6,580 nt of DNA, taken from assembly GCA_945898105.1 (NCBI GenBank), contig CAMDHL010000125.1:1-6580 (forward strand). The letters are read 5' to 3'. Shown here one piece after another: positions 1-6,072 of this stretch (its first letter is position 1; each line of letters opens with the position of its first letter). A program made the translations under genes and the position numbers. A model generated the notes under the pieces. It had not been told where the DNA came from, did not search any database, and saw only the letters and a list, made by a program, of their open reading frames with translations. Source of the stretch: Comamonas sp. lk (GTDB lineage: Bacteria; Pseudomonadota; Gammaproteobacteria; Burkholderiales; Burkholderiaceae_C).

Positions 1-17
1 ATTCATAAAAATTAATT
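1..17 (+). promoter_or_regulatory. AT-rich segment upstream of the promoter (possible UP element)
   Basis: The first 17 bases are almost entirely A and T, in contrast to the GC-rich remainder of the window. They lie directly upstream of the proposed -35 box, where an alpha-subunit-contacting UP element would sit. No gene can be supported here. The UP-element role is inferred from composition and position only. Confidence 0.3.
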
Positions 18-46
18 TTGATTTTTTTAGTTCAGTGGACTATGAT
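18..46 (+). promoter_or_regulatory. Sigma-70-type promoter of the operon
   Basis: A -35 box TTGATT (18-23, four of six bases matching TTGACA) and a -10 box TATGAT (41-46, five of six matching TATAAT) are separated by exactly 17 bp, the optimal spacing. Transcription would start near 52-54, giving a leader of about 100 nt before the first gene. This is the only good promoter noticed ahead of the operon, and the short downstream gaps leave little room for others. The call rests on matching motifs and spacing by eye. Confidence 0.6.
28..42 (+). promoter_or_regulatory. 15-bp palindromic operator candidate overlapping the promoter
   Basis: TAGTTCAGTGGACTA is an odd-length inverted repeat with 7-bp arms around a central G (35). 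Six of the seven arm positions are complementary; the only mismatch is T32 against G38. It fills most of the spacer between the -35 and -10 boxes and covers the first two bases of the -10, so a bound dimer would block RNA polymerase. The operon encodes its own RpiR-type dimeric regulator, which is the natural candidate ligand. A regulator encoded outside the window is also possible. Confidence 0.5.
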
Positions 47-153
47 CCCCACGGCGCCGCATCAAGGAGCGTGTCCGCAGGCTTTTAGCGCTTCACTAGG
101 GCGCGCGCCTGGTGTTCAGTCTTGTTTTTCAAACCCAACTCGGAGTAAATAGC
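47..153 (+). other. GC-rich 5' leader of the operon
   Basis: About 100 nt lie between the -10 box and the first start codon. The leader contains two short perfect palindromes, CGGCGCCG (52-59) and GGCGCGCGCC (100-109), which could form competing local pairings. No known riboswitch, U-tract terminator or leader peptide was recognised. A GTG at 112 is in frame with the first gene but would place 14 extra residues ahead of an otherwise standard signal peptide, so it is not taken as the start. Confidence 0.35.
142..145 (+). promoter_or_regulatory. Ribosome binding site of the binding-protein gene
   Basis: GGAG with 8 nt to the ATG at 154. This decides the start in favour of 154 over the upstream in-frame GTG at 112. 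It is one of only two clear Shine-Dalgarno motifs in the operon. Confidence 0.7.
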
Positions 154-942
154 ATGAAGTTAAAACACCTTGCGGCACGCCTTGCGATGTCGCTTTTGAC
201 GGTAGCCGGTGGCACGGCGATGGCGGCAGACTGGGTAGTCGGCGCCAATGTGGGCAACGTGCCATGGGAGTTCCAGGACGCGTCGGGCAAGATCGTCGGA
301 TTTGAGATCGACCTGGTCAACGAAGTTGCCAAGCGTGCGGGCAAAACCGTACAAATTGATAACATTCCGTTCAATGGCCTGTTCCCTGCCGTTCAGTCGG
401 GACGCATCCAGATCGCTGTTTCTTCGATCACCATCACCGCTAAGCGTCTGGAGTCGCTGGCATTTGCCCAGCCCTACTATGACAGCGACCAGTCGCTTTC
501 TGTACTGAAAACCACCAAGATCGAAAAGCTTGAGGACCTGGCTGGTAAGGCTGTCGGTGTGGACACCGCTTCCACCGGTGACATGTACGCAACCGAAAAC
601 ACCGCCAAGCTCAAGATCGCCAAGATTTCCCGGTACGAGGGCCTGGCCCCCGCCATGTTGGACTTGGCAGCCGGCCGCATTGATGGCTACATCAGCGACA
701 TCCCAGCAGTGGAGTACTACATCAAGGACAAGCCCCAGTACCGTGTGGTCGCGCGCATTCCGACCAATGAGCGCTACTCCTTTATGTTTGCGAAGAACTT
801 TGCCGACGCTGGCAAGGTCAATGACATCATCACCACGCTGAAAAAAGAAGGCTTTATCGCCGCTACCCACAAAAAGTGGTTTGGCACTACACCACCTGAC
901 AGTTCATCGACTGTCAAGGTGATGGACGTTCCTAAGCTGTAA
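154..942 (+). CDS. ABC transporter periplasmic substrate-binding protein, polar amino acid type (SBP family 3)
   Basis: This 262-residue protein would capture a small solute in the periplasm and deliver it to the permease encoded next. Residues 1-24 are a standard Sec signal peptide: a basic start (MKLKH), a hydrophobic core and a TAMA|AD cleavage site. The mature part follows the family 3 pattern: GFEIDLVNEVAKRAG (49-63), FNGLFPAVQSGRIQIAVSSI (73-92), TITAKR...LAFAQPYY (93-109), a hinge around LEDLAGKAVGVDTAS, and LAAGRIDGYISD (171-182). R98 and D182 align by motif with HisJ Arg77 and Asp161, which hold the alpha-carboxylate and alpha-amino groups of the ligand. Retaining both suggests an amino-acid-like ligand, possibly a carbamoyl amino acid or ureide given the neighbours. 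The start at 154 is supported by GGAG and by the signal peptide. The family is certain; the ligand is unknown. Confidence 0.93.
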   Translation: MKLKHLAARLAMSLLTVAGGTAMAADWVVGANVGNVPWEFQDASGKIVGFEIDLVNEVAKRAGKTVQIDNIPFNGLFPAVQSGRIQIAVSSITITAKRLESLAFAQPYYDSDQSLSVLKTTKIEKLEDLAGKAVGVDTASTGDMYATENTAKLKIAKISRYEGLAPAMLDLAAGRIDGYISDIPAVEYYIKDKPQYRVVARIPTNERYSFMFAKNFADAGKVNDIITTLKKEGFIAATHKKWFGTTPPDSSSTVKVMDVPKL

Positions 943-956
943 AACCATGACTGAGA

Positions 957-999
957 CGCGCCCGTACGCAGCTGTGTAAGCAGACTGCGCGCGGGCGTG
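957..999 (+). other. Strong stem-loop between binding-protein and permease genes
   Basis: The outer stem pairs 957-964 with 992-999 (CGCGCCCG with CGGGCGTG, eight pairs including one G-T wobble). After a 2x2 internal loop, the inner stem pairs CGCAG (967-971) with CTGCG (985-989), and CTG/CAG (972-974 with 981-983) can extend it to a six-base loop with A984 bulged. No T-run follows, so it does not look like an intrinsic terminator. It ends 13 nt before the permease start. Such structures downstream of binding-protein genes are known to stabilise the upstream mRNA or lower downstream expression, so that the binding protein exceeds the membrane parts. That role is inferred here. Confidence 0.6.
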
Positions 1000-1012
1000 C
1001 AGAATCGCACCC

Positions 1013-1678
1013 ATGAGTTTGATTGAGACTTTTTTTAATTGGGGCGTTTTCATCGGCGCGCTCCCAGCCTTGCTCGAAGGCCTTTGGGTCACCGTCATGC
1101 TGGGGATGGTAAGTATCGTGGCCGGTACCGCGTCCGGCCTTGCAATGGCACTGATCCGCTTGTATGGCCCTGCCCCTCTTCGCTGGTTGGCGCGGGTCTA
1201 TATTGACGCCTTCCGCTCTATCCCACTGCTGGTTTTACTGGTTTTAGTTTATTACGCACTGCCTTTTGTGGGGGTGCGCTTTTCTTCGTTTGTGTCTGCA
1301 GCGCTTGCAATCAGCCTGGTCTCATGCGCTTATGCGGCCGAAATTTTCCGCGCTGGCATTCAGGCGGTTCCCAAGGGCCAATTCGAAGCAGCCCAGGCCA
1401 TTGGCCTGGGATTTGGCAGCAGCATGCGCTACGTGATCTTGCCACAGGCACTGCGTATCGTGGTGCCGCCACTTACCAGTAACTGCATCAACGTACTCAA
1501 AGACACCGCGTTGGCCTCGGTCGTGGCGATGCCGGATTTGCTCAAACAAGCTACGCAGGCGCAGGCGCTCGCGGCCAATCCCACACCGCTCATCGGCGCC
1601 GCCTTGCTTTACCTCCTGTTGCTCTTGCCTCTGGTAAGGCTCGTTAGCTATTTCGAATCACGCCACCCCAGCCGGTAA
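1013..1678 (+). CDS. Polar amino acid-type ABC transporter permease
   Basis: This 221-residue inner-membrane protein is the usual length for HisM/GlnP-type permeases. About five hydrophobic segments are visible (roughly 15-48, 69-88, 93-112, a weaker one near 144-172, and 191-214). The cytoplasmic EAA loop is clear: [22 protein letters not shown] (112-133), then [13 protein letters not shown] (142-154), which docks on the ATPase. [19 protein letters not shown] (63-81) is also typical of the family. It probably works as a homodimer, because no second permease gene is present. It follows the binding-protein gene after a 70-nt gap holding a stem-loop, and no clear Shine-Dalgarno sequence precedes its ATG. 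Confidence 0.93.
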   Translation: MSLIETFFNWGVFIGALPALLEGLWVTVMLGMVSIVAGTASGLAMALIRLYGPAPLRWLARVYIDAFRSIPLLVLLVLVYYALPFVGVRFSSFVSAALAISLVSCAYAAEIFRAGIQAVPKGQFEAAQAIGLGFGSSMRYVILPQALRIVVPPLTSNCINVLKDTALASVVAMPDLLKQATQAQALAANPTPLIGAALLYLLLLLPLVRLVSYFESRHPSR

Positions 1679-1686
1679 CAGCCCCC

Positions 1687-2424
1687 ATGTCCACGCCTCT
1701 CATCCAGATCCGGCAATTGCATAAATCCTTTGGTGCGGTTGGCGTATTGCACGGCATTGATTTGGAGGTGCAAGCGGGCGAGGTGCTGGTGGTGGTCGGG
1801 CCTTCCGGTTCGGGCAAGTCGACCCTCATTCGTTGCATCAACCTGCTGGAGGAGTACCAGGGTGGCGAGGTATTGGTCGATGGCGTGCGGGTACAAAAAG
1901 GCCCGCAACTTGTCACGGTGCGTACCGGTGTGGGCATGGTGTTCCAAAGCTTTAACTTGTTTGCGCACCTCAGCGCACTGGACAATGTGGCCTTGGGCCC
2001 TTTGCGGGTCCATCGCTTGGCACGCAGTGCCGCGCTCGCGCGGGCTGCAGAGGTTTTGGCGCAGGTAGGCATGGCGGAACACAGTCATAAATATCCCGCT
2101 GAGTTGTCAGGCGGGCAGCAACAACGGGTAGCCATCGCCCGTGCCTTAGCCATGCAACCCAAGGTGCTGCTATTTGACGAACCCACTTCGGCGCTGGACC
2201 CGGAGATGGTGGGCGAGGTGCTGGACGTAATGCAGCAGCTCACCAAAACCGGCGTGACCATGGTCATCGTTACCCACGAGATGGGTTTTGCCCGGCGCGT
2301 AGCACACCGGGTGGTTTTTATGGAAGCCGGGCGCATCATCGAGCAAGGCGCGCCAGACCAGTTTTTCGGGCAACCGCGCGAGGCCCGCACCCAAGCGTTT
2401 CTTAAAGCCGTTTTGCAACACTGA
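1687..2424 (+). CDS. Polar amino acid-type ABC transporter ATP-binding protein
   Basis: This 245-residue cytoplasmic ATPase of the GlnQ/HisP type powers the importer. All motifs are intact: Walker [10 protein letters not shown] (38-46), Q-loop Q87 in VFQSFNLF, signature LSGGQQQR (140-147), Walker B VLLFDEP (160-166), D-loop SALD (168-171) and switch histidine H197 in IVTHEMGFA. Its length matches the family, with no extra C-terminal regulatory domain. It starts 8 nt after the permease stop and ends 9 nt before the next gene, consistent with co-transcription and probable translational coupling. The three transporter genes form the standard binding protein-permease-ATPase set. Confidence 0.95.
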   Translation: MSTPLIQIRQLHKSFGAVGVLHGIDLEVQAGEVLVVVGPSGSGKSTLIRCINLLEEYQGGEVLVDGVRVQKGPQLVTVRTGVGMVFQSFNLFAHLSALDNVALGPLRVHRLARSAALARAAEVLAQVGMAEHSHKYPAELSGGQQQRVAIARALAMQPKVLLFDEPTSALDPEMVGEVLDVMQQLTKTGVTMVIVTHEMGFARRVAHRVVFMEAGRIIEQGAPDQFFGQPREARTQAFLKAVLQH

Positions 2425-2433
2425 GAACTTTCC

Positions 2434-3717
2434 ATGGACACTCCCTCGCTCGCCCTTGACCTGAACGCCATTCGTGGCGAATTTCCAGCGCTGGCACAAG
2501 ATTTTGTATTTCTGGATAACGCAGGGGGCTCGCAGGTATTGACCCGGGTAGCTGACCGGGTGCGCGACTATTTGCTCACCAGCAGCGTGCAGTTGGGTGC
2601 CAGCTATGTGCATTCGCAGGCCGCTGGGGCGAAAGTACTGGAGGCACGCAAGTCGGTGGCGCGACTGATTAATGCAGCCCATGATGAAGAAGTGGTCATG
2701 GGGGGCGCGACCACGGCATTGATGTTCCAACTGATCCAGGCCATATTGCCGCAGGTCCGCCCCGGTGACGAAATCATTTTGACCAACACCGACCACGAAG
2801 CGAATATCGGTGCCTGGCTTCGCTTGCAGGCCGCTGGGGCCACCGTTCATTTCTGGAATGTGAATCCCCTCACCTTGGAATTAGACCTTTCCGATCTGGA
2901 TCGGCTGCTGTCGCCCCGCACCACCTGGGTAGCCATGACGCATGCATCCAATGTGCTGGGCACCGTGAATCCCGTAGCCGAGGTAGCACAGCGGGCACAC
3001 CGCATGGGCGCACGCCTCTGTGTAGATGCAGTGGCTTATGCGCCGCACCGACTGGTGGACGTGCAGGCTAGCGGCGCAGATATATATGTGTTTAGCTTTT
3101 ACAAAGTATTTGGCCCGCACTACGCCGTGCTGTGGGGGCGTCACGAGCTGCTGTTGCAACTGGCCAGCCTGAACCATTACTTCATCACGTCCGACACGCT
3201 GCCCTACAAATTGCAGCCGGGCAATGTCAACTACGAGTTGTCGTATGGCTGCATCGGCATAAGCGATTACTTGGACTCGGTAGGCACCGCCTTGGGCGCG
3301 CCAGGCGATATGCGCAGCCGCATGCAACATGCGTTTGACGCCTTCGAACGCCACGAAGACGCGCTGGCCGAACAGCTACTGGCCTACTTGCGTGGCAAGG
3401 CCGGGGTGCGCATTATTGGGCGCTCCCATGTCAGCGCAGGGCAGCGGGTGCCAACCGTCAGTTTTGTGGTGCGCGGCGCAATGAGCGAGGCTATCGTTTT
3501 GCATACCGACCGCTTTGGCATCGGCATCCGCTTTGGCGATTTTTATGCCAAACGCCTAATCGAAGCGCTGGGACTGCAAGCGCGCGGCGGCGTGGTGCGG
3601 GTATCGATTGCGCACTACAACACGCCAGCGGAAATGGAGCACCTGATCACGCACCTGGACGCCGCCATTGACGCGGGCCTGGACGCCAACCCCGCGCTCT
3701 CCCTCGTCCACGCTTAA
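2434..3717 (+). CDS. Class V aminotransferase-fold PLP enzyme, cysteine-desulfurase-like (probably VC1184-type)
   Basis: This 427-residue fold-type I PLP enzyme opens with the class V pattern FVFLDNAGGSQV (24-35). MGGATTALMF (89-98) forms the phosphate-binding region, THASNVLGTVNP (169-180) packs on the cofactor, D198 in CVDAVAYAPHRLVDV contacts the pyridine nitrogen, and K224 in SFYKVFGPHY is the Schiff-base lysine. The desulfurase loop that normally carries the catalytic Cys (RxGHHCA in SufS) is replaced by IRFGDFYAKRL (365-375). The only cysteines are C196 and C273, so desulfurase activity is unlikely. The C-terminal GGVVRVSIAHYNTPAEM (385-401) resembles, from memory, the VC1184 subfamily, whose reaction is not established. 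In this ureide-type operon it might act as an aminotransferase or lyase on glyoxylate or a ureido-amino acid; this is inference. It starts 9 nt after the ATPase stop. Confidence 0.85.
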   Translation: MDTPSLALDLNAIRGEFPALAQDFVFLDNAGGSQVLTRVADRVRDYLLTSSVQLGASYVHSQAAGAKVLEARKSVARLINAAHDEEVVMGGATTALMFQLIQAILPQVRPGDEIILTNTDHEANIGAWLRLQAAGATVHFWNVNPLTLELDLSDLDRLLSPRTTWVAMTHASNVLGTVNPVAEVAQRAHRMGARLCVDAVAYAPHRLVDVQASGADIYVFSFYKVFGPHYAVLWGRHELLLQLASLNHYFITSDTLPYKLQPGNVNYELSYGCIGISDYLDSVGTALGAPGDMRSRMQHAFDAFERHEDALAEQLLAYLRGKAGVRIIGRSHVSAGQRVPTVSFVVRGAMSEAIVLHTDRFGIGIRFGDFYAKRLIEALGLQARGGVVRVSIAHYNTPAEMEHLITHLDAAIDAGLDANPALSLVHA

Positions 3718-3722
3718 GCCCC

Positions 3723-3726
3723 GGAG
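3723..3726 (+). promoter_or_regulatory. Ribosome binding site of the hydantoinase gene
   Basis: GGAG with 7 nt to a GTG start at 3734. It decides the start: an in-frame ATG at 3668 lies inside the preceding gene, has no such motif, and would add 22 residues unlike anything in the family. Confidence 0.7.
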
Positions 3727-3733
3727 AACCACC

Positions 3734-5155
3734 GTGACTAATTCCACCGCAACGCTGATCCGCAACGGTCGGGTGATTACCGCCAGTGACGACTACGTTG
3801 CCGATGTGCTGCTGCAAGACGGCATCGTGCACACCATTGGCCAAGCCATAGAAGTCGGGCCAGGCGTGCGCGTGGTGGACGCCACCGGCCTGTATGTACT
3901 GCCCGGTGGCGTAGACACCCATGTCCATTTAGAAAACGTAATTGGCCCCACCATTACCGCCGACACCTTTGCCAGTGGCACCAAGGCCGCAGCCTTTGGC
4001 GGCACTACCACCATCGTAGATTTTGCGCTGCAAACGGAACTCGATTCACCCTTGGGTGCTATTGCCCGGGCACAACGCAGCGCCGAGTCGCAGGTCAATG
4101 TGGATTACAGCCTGCATGTGATAGTCACCCGCGTGGACGAGCAAGTACTCAAAGACGTGCGCTACGCCATGCATCATGAAGGCGTGAGCAGCTTCAAGAT
4201 GTTCATGGCCTACCCTGGCGTCATGATGGCCGACGACGCCTCCATTTTTCGTATGTTGCGCCAAGTGGGAGCCGACGGAGGCATGGTCGCGCTACACGCC
4301 GAAAACGGCACGGTGATCGACCTGCTGATAAAGGAAGCGCTGGAGGCCGGCCACACCTCGCCCCGCTATCACGCACTCACGCGCCCCTCGCTCATGGAGG
4401 GTGAGGCAACGCACCGCGGTATCCGCCTGGCCGAACTAGCCAACGCGCCGATTTACTTTGTGCATGTATCAAGTAACGATGCGCTCAAGCACATTGTGAG
4501 CGCGCGCGCCGAAGGTATTCCGGTGTTTGCCGAAACCTGCCCGCACTACCTGCTGTTTGACGACTCGGTCTACGACAACGACGACTTTGAGACCGCCAAG
4601 TACGTGATGACGCCGCCGCTGCGTAAGCCCGATGATCAAAAGCACCTGTGGCGCGCCCTGCGCTACGACGATTTACAGGTCATCGCGACTGACCATTGCC
4701 CGTTTTGCATGAAGGCTGACCACCTGGGTCTGCGCAGTTCCAAGCTACGAGGCACGAAAAATTTTGCGGAGATACCAAATGGTGCACCGGGTATCGAGAC
4801 CCGGCTAGTCAGCCTGTTTGATATTGGCGTGATGCAGGGCAAGCTTTCGCTTAACCGCTTTGTTGAGCTAACCGCCACCACACCCGCCAAGCTGTTTGGC
4901 CTGTTTCCCAAAAAAGGCACGATTGCTGTGGGCAGTGACGCCGATGTGGTGCTGTTCAACCCGGCGGTCACCCAAACCATCCACGCAAAGCACCTGCATG
5001 GCAACTGCGATCACACACTGCTCGAAGGGCGCACTTTGCAAGGCCGGGTAGAGAAAGTGTTTTTGCGCGGCAATCTGATTGTGGACGGCCACGATTGGCA
5101 TGGGCGCGAGGGCATGGGCCGCTTTGTGCCACGCGGCCAGGTGCGGGCCTTTTAA
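3734..5155 (+). CDS. hydA: Dihydropyrimidinase / D-hydantoinase (cyclic amidohydrolase)
   Basis: This 473-residue cytoplasmic amidohydrolase opens the ring of 5,6-dihydropyrimidines or hydantoins to N-carbamoyl amino acids. It has the family's usual length, and the protein begins at a GTG. All metal ligands are visible: H63 and H65 in GGVDTHVHLE, the lysine to be carboxylated K155 in SFKMFMAYPG, H188 in LHAENG, H244 in FVHVSS and D320 in ATDHCPF. Y160 is the usual transition-state tyrosine. ETCPHYLLFDDSVYD (267-281) and FAEIPNGAPGIETR (344-357) are typical of dihydropyrimidinase rather than allantoinase. The gene follows the PLP enzyme by 16 nt and precedes the regulator by 3 nt. No dihydropyrimidine dehydrogenase or carbamoylase lies in the window, and AllA sits downstream, so the substrate may be a hydantoin-type ureide rather than dihydrouracil. 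The family is certain; the exact substrate is open. Confidence 0.93.
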   Translation: MTNSTATLIRNGRVITASDDYVADVLLQDGIVHTIGQAIEVGPGVRVVDATGLYVLPGGVDTHVHLENVIGPTITADTFASGTKAAAFGGTTTIVDFALQTELDSPLGAIARAQRSAESQVNVDYSLHVIVTRVDEQVLKDVRYAMHHEGVSSFKMFMAYPGVMMADDASIFRMLRQVGADGGMVALHAENGTVIDLLIKEALEAGHTSPRYHALTRPSLMEGEATHRGIRLAELANAPIYFVHVSSNDALKHIVSARAEGIPVFAETCPHYLLFDDSVYDNDDFETAKYVMTPPLRKPDDQKHLWRALRYDDLQVIATDHCPFCMKADHLGLRSSKLRGTKNFAEIPNGAPGIETRLVSLFDIGVMQGKLSLNRFVELTATTPAKLFGLFPKKGTIAVGSDADVVLFNPAVTQTIHAKHLHGNCDHTLLEGRTLQGRVEKVFLRGNLIVDGHDWHGREGMGRFVPRGQVRAF

Positions 5156-5158
5156 GCC

Positions 5159-6067
5159 ATGGCGCAAGGAAAAACCGAAAAGTCTGACAAGCCCAAAACG
5201 CTCGAAGCACTGCGTGCCCTGGTCGCGCTGCAAAGCGAACAACTTACGCCGCGCATGCGTGACGCAGCGCATTACGCACTGGAGCATCCCAAAGACGTCG
5301 CCTTGTGCTCTTTGGCGGACCTGGCGCAGCAGTCGCAGCTCTCGCCGGTGGCATTTATCCGCTTAGCACAGGCCTTGGGCTTTGCTGGTTTTTCAGACCT
5401 CAAGCGATTGTTTCGCGCACCCTTGCAGCAAGCAGCCAACCCCACCTATAGCGAGCGCATCCGCCATTACGGCGGAGAGCTTACGCTCAGCCGCCCCCAA
5501 GATCCGGTGGCGGTATTGCGCGCTTTTAGCCAGGCAAATATCGTCTCGCTACAACACTTGCAGGCAGATGCCGAGGTCTTGCCCCTCAAGCAAGCTATCG
5601 TAATGCTGCAACGCGCCCGGTTAGTCCACGTGATCGGCCTGCGCCGCTCCTATGCGGTGGCCTCCTACCTCGCCTACGCCCTGAATCGCACCGGGCGTGC
5701 AGCAGTGCAAATCAATGGTCAGGGTGGCATGGTGCTCGAGCAGGCTGAAGTGGCCGGTCCGCAAGACTTGCTGGTGGCCATCAGCTTTCCGCCCTATGCG
5801 GCAGATACGCTCAGGGTGTGTGAACAGGCCAAAGTCCGCGGCACCCAGATTCTTGCCATCACCAACGGCGCACTCAGCCCCCTTGGACGCATCGCAGACC
5901 TGCTGATTGACGTGAACGACGCAGAGTTAAAGGGCTTTCGCTCTTTAACTTCCGCGTTGTGCGTGGTGCAAACTCTGGTGATGGGCCTGACATTTGGCAA
6001 ACGCCATCGGAGCCGCAAAGGTGCCGCCAGCCAGGCCGGCCCAGACCTAACTGACATAGATTGCTAA
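5159..6067 (+). CDS. RpiR/MurR-family transcriptional regulator (HTH + SIS domain)
   Basis: This 302-residue protein has the RpiR layout. The N-terminal helix-turn-helix (about 15-90) includes RDAAHYALEHPKDVALCSLADLAQ and the family hallmark FIRLAQALGFAGFSDLKRLF (66-85). A SIS domain (about 145-280) includes LVHVIGLRRSYAVASYLAYAL and DLLVAISFPPYAADTLRVCEQA. Such proteins act as dimers or tetramers on palindromic DNA, and a small effector binds the SIS domain. Here the usual SxSGxT phosphosugar loop reads SFPPYAADT (209-217), so a phosphosugar effector is less likely. It lies inside the operon, 3 nt after the hydantoinase and 5 nt before allA, and probably controls its own promoter through the palindrome at 28-42. 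The activator or repressor sense and the effector are not known. The C-terminal tail from about 281 is basic, then polar. Confidence 0.9.
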   Translation: MAQGKTEKSDKPKTLEALRALVALQSEQLTPRMRDAAHYALEHPKDVALCSLADLAQQSQLSPVAFIRLAQALGFAGFSDLKRLFRAPLQQAANPTYSERIRHYGGELTLSRPQDPVAVLRAFSQANIVSLQHLQADAEVLPLKQAIVMLQRARLVHVIGLRRSYAVASYLAYALNRTGRAAVQINGQGGMVLEQAEVAGPQDLLVAISFPPYAADTLRVCEQAKVRGTQILAITNGALSPLGRIADLLIDVNDAELKGFRSLTSALCVVQTLVMGLTFGKRHRSRKGAASQAGPDLTDIDC

Positions 6068-6072
6068 ATCCC

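Noticed and set aside
1..6. Possible divergent gene start (ATGAAT on the minus strand) at the left edge
   Set aside because: Only two codons would be in the window and no ribosome binding site precedes it, so it cannot be supported.
114..120. Second copy of GTTCAGT (also at 30-36) as a second operator
   Set aside because: Only seven bases match, and the flanks at 114-120 are not palindromic, so chance is the simpler explanation.
112..153. GTG start 14 codons upstream of the binding-protein ATG
   Set aside because: The extension would bury the basic start of a standard signal peptide, and the GGAG at 142-145 is correctly placed for the ATG at 154.
160..870. Long minus-strand open frame opposite the binding-protein gene
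   Set aside because: It lies wholly antisense to a clear family 3 binding-protein gene, its translation shows no recognisable domain, and GC-rich codon structure readily produces such shadow frames.
1648..2088. Minus-strand open frames opposite the ATPase gene (1644-2088)
   Set aside because: They are antisense to a gene with every ABC ATPase motif, overlap each other in different frames, and resemble no protein family.
2616..2840. 15-bp direct repeat GCAGGCCGCTGGGGC (2616-2630 and 2826-2840)
   Set aside because: Both copies are in frame and encode QAAGA within the PLP enzyme. The two contexts are unrelated structurally, and similar codon choice explains it.
3668..3733. Upstream ATG extension of the hydantoinase gene
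   Set aside because: It overlaps the end of the PLP-enzyme gene, has no ribosome binding site and adds a low-complexity segment absent from the family. The GTG at 3734 with GGAG gives a normal N-terminus.
5622..5632. TAGTCCACGTG inside the regulator gene as a half operator
   Set aside because: It matches only one arm of the promoter palindrome and lies within coding sequence explained by the SIS domain.
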